DNA of 64,000 nucleotides from Panopea generosa (GCA_029582155.1 CM055901.1:39608616-39672615), one strand, 5' to 3'. Shown: positions 46,240-59,244, numbered from the stretch's first letter. The notes: generated from the letters alone by a model not told the origin. Numbers and translations are program-made.

Positions 46240-46547
46240 ATGTTTCTCCAGATATCAAGACCGCTTTTACAAAGCCTTGCTTGTTCAAGTCTGAACAAAA
46301 GTTTACCACAGTTTAGTACTCAGTACAACATAAGTTGTAACAATATCAAACAATATGTGTCAAAACAAGCGAAATATTGCAATACGTTCAGAGGAAATGG
46401 ACAGCCTCATATCACCAAACAAAGGTTTAGTATAGCTGGAGTATGTGTACGACAATTTCACACGTCAGGGAAGAGGAATGCATTCCCCCCACTGGTATGG
46501 GTGGTTGTGAGTTTTGTAGGAAAAGTTGGAGCAGCACTAACAGGAAG
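46240..46547 (+). CDS. Probable first coding exon of a mitochondrial protein, OMA1-like
   Basis: OMA1 is a zinc metalloprotease of the inner mitochondrial membrane that acts in stress signalling. The exon encodes about 102 residues starting at ATG 46,240. Residues 1-65 are rich in Ser, Lys, Arg and Gln with almost no acids, as in a mitochondrial import signal. Then comes RQFHTSGKRNAFPPLVW, and VGKVGAALTGR, which resembles the FHTS...PLL...VQK...GR stretch just before the first membrane segment of OMA1. A splice donor GGAAG|GTAGGC ends it in phase 2. The next exon is not found, because repeats fill the following several kilobases. The HExxH region is not in view, so the call rests on this N-terminal match. 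Confidence 0.45.
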
Positions 46548-46657
46548 GTAGGCTTCTCTATATAATTAATTACTACTGGTGTCACAACCAGGGACAATAG
46601 GTAAACTCTCTGCCAGTCACCTGTCTGCAATCATATCGTGTTCTATTGGTATTTTTT

Positions 46658-49280
46658 AACTCATCTGAGCAAAGCTCAAGGTGACCTATTCTGATTGCCC
46701 AGTATCCGTCATCTGTTATTCGTCATCCATCGTTGAACTTTTTGTTGTGCGCACTCTTGCGCCAGCATTTTTCATCGACTCTTCAACAAATTTATATAGT
46801 AATTATATATAACCATAATATCTCAGACAAGTTCTTGAAATGGCCAAATAGAATAATTAATGTCAGAGTTGTGGCCCTTGAAACATAAAAAAATTGCACT
46901 TGGTTTAAACTTATTTATTTTGCTTTGATTGCGAAACAAGTTCTTACAACTAAGGCAAATCACGCTCGAAGTCTTCCTGGTTAGAACCAGTACTAAGCAT
47001 ATGTGGAAAAGTGTCTTGCTCAAGGACACCACACATAGCCGTGGCGGAGGATCGAACCCACGACCCTGCGATCATGGGTTCGGTGCTCTACCACTGGACC
47101 ATGCGCTCTACTCATCAGCATCACACATTGGTTCAAAGTTTGCGTGTAAGGCTATATCTCAGTAACCATTGCATGTATTGCATTGAACCTTCACACAAAG
47201 ACTTCCCGGTCATCACACCTACTACAATATTTAAGTTAGATAATTGTTCCTTGAATATAATTAAAATTATGGCCCTTGTTTGACTTAGAAAGTCTGGTTA
47301 AAGTTTTGCTATAAACTACCATGAAGTTCATATCTCACAAATCACTCAATGTATTTGATTGAAACTTCATACAATATTTCCCAGTAATCAAACCTACTAC
47401 AATAACTAAGTTGGATAATTGCTTGAATAAAGTGCAATTATTGCCATTGTTTAATGTAGAAATTCTGGTTAAAGTTTTGTGTACAACTTCATCAAGTTCA
47501 TATCTCACAGATCACTTGATGCATTTGATTGAAATTTCACACAAGACTTTCCAGTCATCACACCTTCTACAATAACTAAGTTATATAACTCTTGCTTGGG
47601 TATAATGAAAATTATGCCCCACGGTTGAATTAATAATTCTGGTTAAAGTTTTGTAAGCAAGTACCATCAAGTCCATAATGATATCTCGCCAATGACTCAA
47701 AGTATTTGATTGAAATTTCACACAAGACTTCCCAGTTATCACACCTACTACAATAACTAAGTTACATAACTCTTGCCTGAATAAAATGCAAATTATGGCC
47801 CTTGTTTGATTTAAAAATTCTGGTTAAAGTTTTGCATGCAAGAATCATCAAGTCCATATCTCATCAATGACTCAAAGTGTTTGATTGACACAAATCACAC
47901 AAGACTTTCTAGTCATCACGTCTACTACAATAACTAAGTTAGATAACTCTTGCTTGAATATATTGCAAATCATGACCCTTGTGTGACTTAGAAATTCTGG
48001 TTTAAGTTTTGCATGTCAGAATCATCAAGTCCATATTATCTCACCAATAACTCGATGTATTTTATGGCTTACTTAAGGATAACTCTAGCCTGATTTTTTT
48101 TACAACTTATGGCCCTTATTTGACTTAAAAAAAAAAAGTCTATCTCAGCAGCCACTACATGTTTTTTGATTGCAACTTCATACAAGGTTTTGCAGTTATA
48201 AGACCTACTCAATTAAGTAAGTGGAACAACTCTTGTTTACTTAGATTGGTCATCAGTTTTAATCAAAGTTCGTACTTTTGTGACAAATGATTCGAATAGT
48301 CGAGCACGTTGTCTTATGAACTGCTCTTGTTAATTTGATCCTCACCAAATTTAATAGTTAGTTCTATAATCATTATATCTCGGACAAGTTCATGAAATAG
48401 TCAAATCCGTCAATCAATGCCAGAGTAATGACCCATGAATCGTCAAAAATTGCACTATTTGACCGTGTGTGCATTCTGGCACCCGCATTTTTAATTTGAT
48501 CATCACCAAACTACTCAGTAATTATATAACCATAATATTTTGGACAATTTCTTGAACTGGCTAAATTGAATTTTTGCCTTCGAATTGTCAAATATTGCAT
48601 TATGTGACCTTGTGTGCACTATAGCATCTGCAGTTTTCATTTCGCCAGACTTCCACCGTAGTCGTATAACCATAGTATCAAGTGGACAAGTTGGTGAACT
48701 AGCAAAATCGGATAATAAGTGTTGGAGTTATGACATTTGAATCTTAAAAAATGGTATATATTTTATTTTGTGTGTGCTCTAGTACTCTCAGTTTTCATTT
48801 GATCTTAATCAAACGTAAACAGTAGTTATATAACATAATATCTCAGATAAATTTTTGAACTGGCTAAATCTGAAAATTTTTGTCGGAGTGGCGGTCCTTG
48901 AATCATAAAAAATTATACAATTTGATCTTATATGCACTCTAGCACCTGCAGTTATCATTTGACCTTCACCAGTATTACACAGTAGTTATATAACAATGAT
49001 ATCTTAGACTAATTTTAGAGCTGGCCAAATCAGATAAATATTGTTGGAGTTTTGGCACTTGAATTGTCAAGTTAACCTTATGTGAAGTTATGTGCAATCT
49101 AACACCTGCAGTTTTCATATGATATTCACCAAATTACACAATAGTTATATATCCATAATATCTCGACTGACCAAATTAAAATGTCTGAGGTATAGCCTTG
49201 CATAATCAAAGATTGCTTTCTTTGACATTATCTCCTCTGCTACAGGTGAGCGCTTTAGGGCCAATCTGGCTCTCTTGTTT
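46658..49280 (-). mobile_element. Bivalve-type tandem-core repeat, copy 2 (2.6 kb)
   Basis: Read on the minus strand the ends are CAAGAGAGCCAGATTGGCCC and GAGCTTTGCTCAGATGAGTT, the same arms as 11,765-13,052. It has two tandem cores. One (about 47,130-48,130) has units of about 175 bp with ACAATAACTAAGTTAGATAA. The other (about 48,330-49,200) has units of about 150 bp with GTTATATAACCATAATATCT. Neither core matches the core of copy 1. A SINE sits inside at 46,925-47,110. No protein is encoded. Confidence 0.7.
46925..47110 (-). mobile_element. tRNA-derived SINE of a second family
   Basis: On the minus strand the head reads GCATGGTCCAGTGGTAGAGC (A box) and GTGGGTTCGATCCTCCGCC (B box). It is followed by TGTCCTTGAGCAAGACACTT, a wording found in many metazoan SINE bodies. 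No clear target duplication was seen. It is nested in the tandem-core repeat. Confidence 0.7.
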
Positions 49281-51236
49281 ACAAAACTTGGCACGAAGGT
49301 AGAGGGAAATGTTGACATTATACACATCATTTTGTTCTATAGATACAACAAGATAGCTGGTTGCTATGCTATGTGGAAGTAGTATTAAAATTAGGAATCC
49401 ATACAGTGGCTCACTGTATTACAGACATGATGACATAGTCCGGCAGATACAGCACTGAACCTTGCATGGAAGTGTATAGTAATTTTTTTTGGTGATTAAG
49501 GTAGTTTAGGCATTGCTTGTGAAAAATCAGCTTGATGACATCTTGTCATCATTGAGCATTTTGAAATATTGAAGATGGCCGCCAACATGGCGGCAAATGA
49601 ATTGAAAATTATGTTTTCTGCACATTTTAGTTTTATAAGTGCAAATAAAATGTTTTTGATTAATTAATTTTATTAAGTAAACATGTCACTACCATCTAAA
49701 ATATAAAACTTACACAATTGACAATATATGCGAATGAAATATTCTTAAATAATGTCGGAAATTGACCAAATTTCACACTACAACAATATAGGTATATATA
49801 CAGCTGTTGTAATACCTTGGTGCAGTTTATCTCTGTTTTGTTTTACTACTCTTATCAAACTACATAATTTGTAATTAGTAATCAACTTTCACGTGGAATA
49901 GAAAAAAGGTAAACGCAATGTTCGTGTTAATGATAAGTAGACAGTTTTCATGATAATTTCATGCTGTAATTTGGTGGGGTAGTGAACATGATGGATTGAA
50001 AGAAGTTCCATGAGAATGTCATATCATTATTTAAGCAGTGGGTTGTTTATGCGAAACATTTTAATATTAAGAGTTGAAAACTCATCTAAACAATTTCGCA
50101 GAGAGAAGTAAAACAACGAAGTAATGGGAAGATAATAAAACCTTATTTATAATGCGTATGTACATCAGAGCTGAGAGAAAAGCTGACTTGCCTTTGCAGT
50201 TGGTAGCAGTTAAGCTTATGATGCCATATTTTTTTCGCAGCTAGCCACATAAATTACGCATGGTATGGAATATACAACCTCTGGTTCATGGAAAGTACTT
50301 GGGATTATTCTGAAGTCAGAATGGCTGGAAATATGGGGATTATGTTTGCATGTTTGCAGTAGAGTTGAAGATATTTTGTCTAGTATGAGTACCAATGATG
50401 ATTAATGCAAAGACCTATCCAATCACGATTATTTAATATGTATTGAACAACGCGACTAAACTAAACACACATATTCTATTATGTTAATATCTTCACAGGT
50501 TAAATAGTTCCACAGAAGTAAAAGCTGGTCAAATGATTTCGTAAACTGTTGAGACATAGGCTGTGTCAAAGAGACAAATAAATGCAGGAGATGCTAAATT
50601 ATTTGATACGACTCTGATATACTCGAGATAAGGATTGCAGACAAGTTCACGTTATATAGATATTACAAACCTGTACTGACATCATTGTTTACTGATACAG
50701 GAGATCTCAGAGTCACGAAATCAGAAAAAAGTATTGGTGCGACACAACTTAAGTATATTCATAGACAAGTCTGCTGTTCTGTAATGGCCAATAAATGGTA
50801 CTTGGAAAGATTATTTTGAGAACTTTAAGGTCTAATACATAGCAACTAAGATGTTTACCTAGTTTTCGACAGATATTCGCCATTCAGCACAAAATGTATC
50901 ACATGCTCTTGTAGAGAATACACAGGCATGCAGGATACACCTTAACAACTCAACTTAATATGCCAATTAAAGCTCAGAAAATAATTTTAACAGTAACAGA
51001 AATGACGCTAACTGATAGCAATCAAGTAGTTCTGTGAAAGACATACACACATTCATAAACTTGTTACATGTATTGGAGAAAATGACATACCAGTTGAGAT
51101 AAATAAATATATTGTTATTAAAAGGGATGACATTAAAATCACACACGAGGAGACAGATAATATCCTCGCACAAGTGATCATAGCAGCACAAACTAAACAG
51201 AGGTATAACAGCAATTTCAATTGATATCTATGTGTT
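49281..51236. other. Intergenic or intronic sequence without recognised genes
   Basis: I find no conserved protein motif. Near 49,573-49,605 the words AAGATGGCCGCCAACATGGC occur, which look like paired YY1-type sites or part of a dispersed repeat. Confidence 0.35.
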
Positions 51237-51665
51237 CAGTGGCGTAGCTTCCTATAGGCACTGTAGGCATGAGCCTACACTTTTTATTCTGAGAAATTGA
51301 AAAAATAAAAATGCCAAAAATGTAATAAAAATCTAGGGATCAAATTTTGATTACATTTTTGGCACAGTTGTAAGGGATCCGATTCATGTGCCCCTGAATT
51401 TTTTTTTCAGTAAACTATAAATTCGCAACAAAAACATCATTGAATATGATCCAGATATCTAACAATATTTTATCAATTTATTTGGTTATAAAACAGTCAA
51501 TTCAAGGTTAGGCTAATATTAAGGATAAACGGGCCCCGTAAAAACATAAGAAATATATGCCTAAATGCACATACGGCGGCCTAGCTGAAAAAAGTTTCGA
51601 GGGAGCATGAATCGGATCCCTTACAACTGTGCCTACACATCGTTTTCAGCCAAGCTACGCCCCTG
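51237..51665. mobile_element. Non-autonomous hAT-type element, 429 bp
   Basis: The ends are CAGTGGCGTAGCTTC and, reversed, CAGGGGCGTAGCTTG, the usual form for hAT termini. Inside is a perfect 28-bp inverted repeat, 51,361-51,388 with 51,606-51,633 (GGCACAGTTGTAAGGGATCC...). No good 8-bp target duplication was found. Confidence 0.7.
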
Positions 51666-52200
51666 GTATTTGTACTTTAACGTTATCATTATCTTCAGGA
51701 AACCCTAATAAATCTGTGCCAAGGGATCACATGTTAAGTAACTGTAAACATAAATATAACGACCATGGGCTGTTTTGTTGCAATAACGTGGTAAGGTATT
51801 GTGGTAACTGAAAAGGAATAGTCTTAAAAATATGAGGCTTCAGTAGTCACTAAAGTTGGTAGGCGATGTTAATTGTAAAACAATGCATACTTTAAATACA
51901 TTACCACTAACAACATATTCTGAAGCTTTGCTGGAAATGCAAAAAGAGCTCACAGACAGGCATGCATATGGAAACATGCATTGGATTCTGACCAACCAAG
52001 CATTGATACCTAAGCACTTTCCTAACGCAGTTCAACAGAGCTAGCATTTTCTCCTGCAGAATAATTGAAGATGATCAAATGTTAACATCCGATGGCATAA
52101 AATGACGCTAGATATTCAAACAAATCAAACTTGTTTAGGAAAATTGTGGTCATATTAAAGGCCATGTGCTTTTAATTGCAAATGTGTTTGTCACCTAAAC
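51666..52200. other. Spacer with one unresolved ORF
   Basis: A 62-codon frame at 51,856-52,044 (+) reads LPLTTYSEALLEMQKELTDR and then HAYGNMHWILTNQALIPKHF. It has protein-like composition, but I do not recognise the family and see no intact neighbours. Confidence 0.3.
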
Positions 52201-53010
52201 ACCAAATGAATAGTTTATACTAATAGTTATTTCCATCTTGATATTGCATTTCTAGCAAATTGGCGGCCATTTTGGACGCCACGTCATCTTGTTTAGTTCA
52301 AAATGTTCAATGATACGTCGTCCCAGTCTGTCACCTAAACATCAAACACTTTAAAATTGTCTTTTGGTATGGCTTTTTTTTTATATATTTATATATCTTT
52401 TATATATTTTTTATCTGAATATTGCTTTTTGAGCAAATTGGCGACAATTTTGAACGACATCTTGTTTATCTTAAAATACTCAATGATGACAAAATGTCAT
52501 CCAACATAAAATCAAACAACTATATATTTAGCAATAAAGTATTACTATTCACTATCATGTGTGAATAATTGTATACCTAATAGTAATTCACATTTAAATA
52601 TTGCATTTCGAGCAAATTTGCGGCCATTTTGGACGCAATCTTGTTTATTTCAAAATGCTCAATAATGACAAAATGTCATCCAACATAAAATCGAAGCACT
52701 AAATATAGACTATCATGTAAGCAAAAAAATATTACTATACATTCTCATGTATGAATAATTTTATACCTAACAGTAATTTCCATCTAAATATTGCCATCTT
52801 CTTTGTTTCAAAATGTCCAATAATGACAAAATATCACCACAGTTTGTCATTTTAACATCAAACACATACAAAATGTCCTTTATTATAAATAATGTCATAC
52901 CTAATAGTAATTCTCATCCAAATATTGCATTTCGAGCAAATTGGCGGCCATTTTAGACGCCATCTTGTTTATTTCAAAATGCTTAATGATGACAAAATGT
53001 CATCCGACGT
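52200..53010. repeat. Degenerate tandem repeat, about 150-190 bp units
   Basis: The phrase ATTGCATTTCGAGCAAATTG plus GCGGCCATTTTGGACGCCAT recurs in variant form at about 52,245, 52,425, 52,600 and 52,925. Each is followed by TCAAAATG(C/T)TCAATGATGACA and AAATGTCATCCAACATAAAA. A shortened unit lies at about 52,785. Confidence 0.8.
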
Positions 53011-53157
53011 AAAATCAAAGAACTATATATAGACTACCTTTTTAGCAAATAAAAATTACTATACACTCTCATGCAAGGTTCAGTGAAAATACCCGGGTTA
53101 ACTGCTGGACTAACAGAGCAAAGAAAAATGACTGTAATATCTTTTATACATACTTTT

Positions 53158-53330
53158 TCAACTCACCTAAGCAAAGCTCAGGTTGAGGTATTATGAACAC
53201 CCTGTGTCCGTTGTCATCCATCATTAACATTTGCTTCTTCTCTCAAACTGCTTGGCAGATTATCCTTACATTTTGTGTGAGGCATTCTTACATTAAACTC
53301 TCTCAAGTCTGTTAAAATATAAATAAGAAC
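53158..53330 (-). mobile_element. End fragment of the bivalve-type tandem-core repeat, copy 3
   Basis: AACTCACCTAAGCAAAGCTC and the GTCCGTTGTCATCCATC stretch that follows match the terminal arm of 46,658-49,280. The rest of the element is missing or unrecognisable. Confidence 0.55.
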
Positions 53331-53455
53331 AAAGTCTATTTGTTTAACACAAGTCTTTATGTATAACAATGACCACGGTCATCTGGAATAAAACAGAATA
53401 GGTTGTAAGTATTGATTAGCACAATAAAGTTCAATTACTAACATTAATTATATTT

Positions 53456-55654
53456 GGTGGTCTTGTTATTTATGTAAGGGATGGTATCTTATGCAAAAGA
53501 CGCAGTGATCTTGAATCAGATAGCTTAGAAACTATATGGCTCGAGATTAAACATGGACAGCAGAAACCATTTATGTTTGGATATGTTTACCGGCCACCAT
53601 CATCAACTAAATCTTGGATAGACCAATTTGAGATAATTCTCGAAAAGGTTCAAACAGAAAATATGGAAATACATTTAATGGGTGACTTAAATTTTAATTT
53701 TAACAATGTAACAAATGTTTGCCAACGATGGTTAAATGTGATAGATAGTTTTCATTTGAAACAAATGGTTGAGACACCAACGCGTGTTACCTCTTCCACA
53801 TCTTCTTTCATTGATCATGCCTACACTAACAAAGAAAGTAATGTTAAAGAAATTAGTGTTCCAGAACTGTCTATAAGTGACCATTATGCAATATGCATGA
53901 CACGGAAATTAATACAGAAACCAGAAAAAGGCAATAAACCTAATATCATTAACTACAGATGCATGAAACATTTTAATGAATAAGCATTTCTTCAAGAGCT
54001 TCAAAATCAACCATGGTCTGTTATAGATATTTTTGATGACCCAGATGATGCACTTCAATATTTTTTAGATATATTTATTAGCATTTTAAATAATCATGCC
54101 CCTAAAAAGAAATAGCGTGTCAAGCATCCCAAACAGCCAGCCTGGTTTAATATTGATATATCTGAATTCATGAAACTTAGAGACTATTTCAAAAAAACAG
54201 GAGACACAGAAAATTACAAACTCAGTAGAAATTTAATTAAGACTATGATCCATGAAGCAAAAAAATCCTACTTTTCAAAAACAATAAATGAAAATAAAAA
54301 AAATCCCAAACAGTTATGGAAGAACCTAAAAAATGTCTCGAGCCAAACGACTTATCATCAAACTCATTTAATAAATGATGAAGAAGGAAACCCAATTTTA
54401 GATCCAGAAATTATTGCTAATACATTTAATGACTACTTTGCCAAACTACCAACCTTGTATAAATGCTTGAATTCACAACAAAATCAAGAAAATACTGCAC
54501 TAAAAGACTATGTTATTGCTAATATTGGAAATAACGAAAAGTTTAGTTTTATTACAATTACAGAAGACTATGTTTATAAACAACTACATGATCTATCACA
54601 GAATAAGTCTACAGGACTTGATGATCTATCTGCCAAATTCTTGAAAATAAGTGCCAGTGTTATATCTAAAACAGTCACAAAAATATTTAACCTTAGTTTA
54701 ACAAAAGGAATATACCCAAAGCAGTTTAAATTAGCCAAAATCACACCAATTTTTAAGAAAGGTTTTAAACAAGACAAAAATAACTATCGCCCAATTTCCA
54801 TTCTTCCTATTCTGTCTAAGATACTTGAGACACATGTTAGTAATAGTGTTCGATCTTTTTTAAATACATACAATTTATTGCATGAAAGACAATCAGGGTT
54901 CAGATCTGATCATTCATGCGAAACAGCATTAACAGTGATGGTTGATGACTGGATCACAGCTATTGATCAAAACAGAATATCTGGAACCATATTTCTTGAC
55001 CTATCTAAAGCATTTGATCTGGTTGATCATAGTTTACTGCTTGAAAAACTAAATGTATACCATTTCCATAAAGATGTACAAAATTGGTTTAAATCCTATT
55101 TTTGTGAACGTTCACAAAAAGTTTCAATATCTGGTACACTTTCAGAAAGTAAATCAGTAACATGTGGTGTACCCCAAGGATCTGTTTTAGGCCCACTTCT
55201 ATTTATTATCTTTATTAATGATATGCCCTTATGCACTCAGTATTAAAAAATGAACATGTTTGCTGATGACTCCTCTATCACTTTATCTGGTAATTCAATA
55301 TCAGACATCACCGAATCTCTTAATAATGAATTAATAAATGTCCAACAATGGTGTACCGGTAATAATAATTTGATGACCATAAATACTTCAAAAACCAGTG
55401 TAATGTTTATAGCCTCTCATCCAAAGCAACCACTATTCAGATCAGCTGAGCACTTAAAAATAGGAGATGAGGCTATTGAATTTACAAGTAGTGAAAAACT
55501 TCTGGGAGTAACAATTGACAACACACTAACATGGACTCAACAAGTTGAAAACACTCTAAAAAAATGCAATTCCTTATTATACTTACTTGGCCGAATAAAA
55601 TACTATTTATCAATACCTATTAGGAAATTTATTTTACAATTCTTACATACTTCC
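53456..55654 (+). pseudogene. CR1/L2-type LINE, 5' part of the split ORF (endonuclease and RT)
   Basis: The copy starts inside the endonuclease (GGLVIYVRDG) and continues with GYVYRPPSS, MGDLNFNFNN and SISDHYAICM. In the same frame, after stops at 53,981 and 54,113, come the RT fingers and palm: NKSTGLDDLSAKFLK, NNYRPISILPILSKILE, IFLDLSKAFDLVDH and CGVPQGSVLGPLLF. A third stop at 55,244 precedes MFADDSSITL. The thumb (EKLLGVTIDNTLTW) runs to about 55,640, where a one-base shift and then a hAT insertion at 55,655 break the gene. The remainder resumes at 62,407. The abrupt 5' start is typical of truncated LINE insertions. Confidence 0.9.
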
Positions 55655-55679
55655 CAGTGCTTTCAAAGGTTTTTTAAGT

Positions 55680-56400
55680 AGGGGGCACTTTCAATAAAAG
55701 TAGGAGGCTATTGACGAGCGAAGCGAGGCGAAAAGTTTTTAGGCCGGGGGTCTGGGGGCCACCTAGGCCCCCATAAGCCGGCGAAAAATCGTGCAAAATC
55801 CTGCAATCTGAGCATTTCCTGGCATGTTTTGAAGCTGTGAAAAGTGATCATTTTTAATGTGACATTTTTATTTTTTTTCAGCATTCAGCCTGGCATGAGC
55901 ATAATGAGATTACCATTTTATTTTTGCTGTGAAAAGTGATAATTTTTTTATTGTGACATTGTTTTGAAGCTGTGAAAAGTGATCATTTTTAATGTGAAAT
56001 TTTTGATTTTTTTCAGCTTTCAGTCTGGCATGAGATTACCATATAGGTACATTAGACTTAAATATTCATGTTTACTTTCAAAGACCACAGCCAGACATTT
56101 TTACAATAACATAAAATTATAGTTTTCATAAAAGTGAATGAAACCATATTTGTTAGGCATTGTTTACTTGAGTAGTAATTCCTTACTTGGATGAAACAAC
56201 AGTTACCTCCACTTTACAGAGCTGTCATTAAACTATGGTATTTTGATAGCTTATGTTTAGAAAAATAAAAAAAATAATTAATAAGTTTAAAATCCAAAAT
56301 CATTTCCAAGAAATTTTGATAGATTTTGGTTCTTATTTTTGCAATAAAATTACAATGAGCAGGAATAAACAAAAATAATACTTTACACTTTCAATAATTG
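55680..56400. other. Left non-coding arm of the hAT element
   Basis: It holds a GC-richer subterminal part (GACGAGCGAAGCGAGGCG and GGGGGCCACCTAGGCCCCC) and two copies of TTTTGAAGCTGTGAAAAGTG followed by ATCATTTTTAATGTGA, at about 55,828 and 55,959. Such repeats can be transposase binding sites. Confidence 0.4.
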
Positions 56401-56540
56401 CTCAATGAATATGAAAGCAGCTATGAAAATAGGAAGCATCTCTTGTTTCATGCAAGTAGGGGATTAAGTAATCTGAATAAAATTGTGACTTGGACTTGCT
56501 TATGTTCATCTTCAAACCAACATATAAAAAAGTTAGACTT

Positions 56541-59244
56541 TTATTCAAATTTAAATTCATCATCCAACTCATCAGAACTGTCACCATCACTATCATCATC
56601 ACCATTGTCACACAAATCTAATCCAAGAATTTTTGCTGCCTGTTTCATAAGTTGCATTACATGTTCTTGTTTTTCATGCACTTCAGAAATTTCTTCAAGT
56701 TCAGTCTGAATGCATGCATCTTCTGTTTCTGTTTCAATTACATGTACCTTATCCTGACTATTCTGAGCAGTTGGTTGACCAGCTCTTTTTGGGAGTTTTA
56801 TTCTTTTTTTCTGCACAAGCCATTTCTCAACTGAGGCTACAACTACATCTTCTGCATCATGTATTTCGGGTCCATTAATGGACACCTGTAGTAGAGCAGC
56901 TAGCATATCACTTTTTATTGAATTTCTTAATCTAGTTTTTACTCTTTTAAGAACACTTCCTCCCCTCTCAGGCCAAGCATTACTGACTGGTAGGCATAAA
57001 ACTACTTTAGCCACTAAGATAAGTTCTTTGTAATGATTAGCAATAAACAGGTTATTACTAACTAATCTCTGGAGACACCATTCCAGTGGAGTAATTGCTG
57101 TTAAAGTTTTATCTCTTTGAGGATTCCTTATATTCTCGGGTAACTCACTTTTCCAGCTTTGAAGCTCATACCTAAAACTTCCCCACTCAGACAAAAGTTT
57201 CTCCTTTCTCGCTTCTTTGTCATCTTTCCCTTGTAAGAAGTGATCAGCAATTTTCTCTATACTTGTAAAACCGTATGTTTTAAATTCTGGTGTACCTCTG
57301 TTAGGCATACGATTAGGGTCAAAGATACTAAAACATTCTATCACTGGCAGACTTGATGAAAATCTTGCTATCATGTTCTCTTTCAATGCTATAAGATACT
57401 TTGAAATCAGTCTAGCTAACTGTTGCCATTCGCTTTGGCTTGGGTTTAATTCTAATTCATAAAGACGACCTCCATCCTCTAATTCTCTTCTCAAATCAAT
57501 GGTGATATCTGTTGTGAAAGGATCATTCAAATCTTTTGGTTGTAGATCGTCAAGATCATCCATAGTATGATCAAGAGCTGGTTGAATGGAACTAAAATTG
57601 ATAGTATCTTTTTGGAAAGCTTTACTAAGTGAACCCAAAATTGGAAGAATGTGACTAAGAGCTGCCAAAGCACCAATAAACTTAAAGCTTCTCATTCTCT
57701 TCAGCAGTCCATCAGCTGTGGCATCATCTTGCAATCTTAGAGTCTGCAATACAGCTGGAAATTCCTCAAAGACTGATCTGACTGACTTGTCAAAGGAAAG
57801 CCAACGTGTCTTGCATGCCTTTTTCATTTTCTTGGCAATAACCACTCTCTTCTCTTTTGGGATGTTTTCAGCGGTAAATTTGTGCGCTTCAAGCTGTGCT
57901 TTCGCAAGTGCTGCTGTTCTTTTAAGGGAGTCCTCAAAATATTTCCATAATTGAGTTAAAATTCTCTCAATTGTAGAAATATATTCAATTTCCTTATTGG
58001 CATAAGTGCAAGCAAGGGCCAAAACGATGGCAAATGCAGTGAATACTTATAAGGCTAGGTACAAAAGATTTAATTTTGGCAGCCACACCATTTGTCTGTC
58101 CTACCATCACACTGGCTCCATCTGAAACAAAGCTGCTACAGTTTTGAATATCTAAATCATTTCTTAGCAGTATGTTTTTAATAACTTTAAGAAGGGTGTT
58201 TGCATCAGCAGAACTACCATAGTCAAGAACATTCGCTATATCAAGAAAGTCAACCTTTGCAACTCCCTGATCAATGTATTGAATGAAGCACACCATTTGC
58301 TGTTTTACCGAAATATCTGTCACTTCATCTACTAAGAGACCAAATGTTCCAGATTCATTTACCTTTTCCACTATACTTTTGCTCAAATGTTTACCAATGT
58401 TCAGCATCATCTCTCTTTCTGTACCTTGTCCTGTGTACTGAAAATGCTTTATCAATGGATGGCCCATTTTCTCAACAAGTTTTATTAGACTATTAAATTT
58501 AATATTGGGCAGTTATTCTTTCATAAGCCAATACACAGCAAAAAATGCGGCTTTCATCACTTCATCCGAAGCTTCCTTTCTTTCATCAATAGTTTTTTGG
58601 AAAACAGATTTTCTGCTTGTTAATTCAAGTGTCACAGCTGTTCTATGCTGTTCTGTTTTTGTATGATCTATGATAGCAGATCTCTTATACCTAATACTTG
58701 GATTTTTGTTGAAAATTTTTGATTTGTTCTGTAAATTATATGTGTTATGCTTTCTACATAACACACAAAACATGCCAACATCTTCTTCATACATCAGCCA
58801 CCATATCAAAGTCTTTGGGCAATATGCGAGCTCAGTGCATGATATCCATGCATGTACAAACTTGTCCTTTTTCCCTTTTTGTTTGTGCCATGTACTTTCA
58901 GTGTCACATTTTCTCTCTTTGCAAAGTATTTTGTGATGTTTATTGGACAGTTCAGGAAAAAGATCAGCTATTCTTTTTAAAGCAACCTCATCTGATTCTG
59001 ATGTCTTCTGGACTTTGTTACTTTTAGAAATTTCTGCAGAACATTTTGAAACTTGCAAACAACTATTTGCAATTTCTGGAGCATTATTTGAATTAGATTG
59101 GTATGTTGCTATATCAAGATCTTCCCTTTCAACTTCAGCGGCATGTTCAGTGGTAGGTATAGTCATTTCAGTCTCTGTGACATTTTGATCAGAACCTGAA
59201 ATGAATTGAGAACTTGAATAAGCATAAGCCAAACTGTGCTCCAA
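56541..59244 (-). pseudogene. hAT transposase, one nonsense and one frameshift
   Basis: The enzyme would cut and paste the element. The N-terminal part (59,244-58,513) has a long polar region, then a zinc finger with EDVGMFCVLCRKHN and DHTKTEQHRTA (C-x2-C...H-x5-H). A TAA at 58,513-58,515 interrupts the frame; homologous text resumes in frame after it (LPNIKFNSLIKLVEKMG). The catalytic part follows with FGLLVDEVTDISVKQQ and FVSDGASVMVGQTNG, then IHCICHR. One extra T near 58,018 shifts the frame, and the protein continues as LALACTYANKEIEYI. The C-terminal part carries the dimerisation region with CLPVSNAWPERGGSVLKRVK and SINGPEIHDAE, then an acidic tail. The rest, about 890 codons, is open, so inactivation looks recent or is partly sequencing error. 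Confidence 0.9.

Noticed and set aside
58670..59188. Plus-strand ORFs within the hAT transposase
   Set aside because: Antisense to the zinc-finger part of the transposase; no independent motif.
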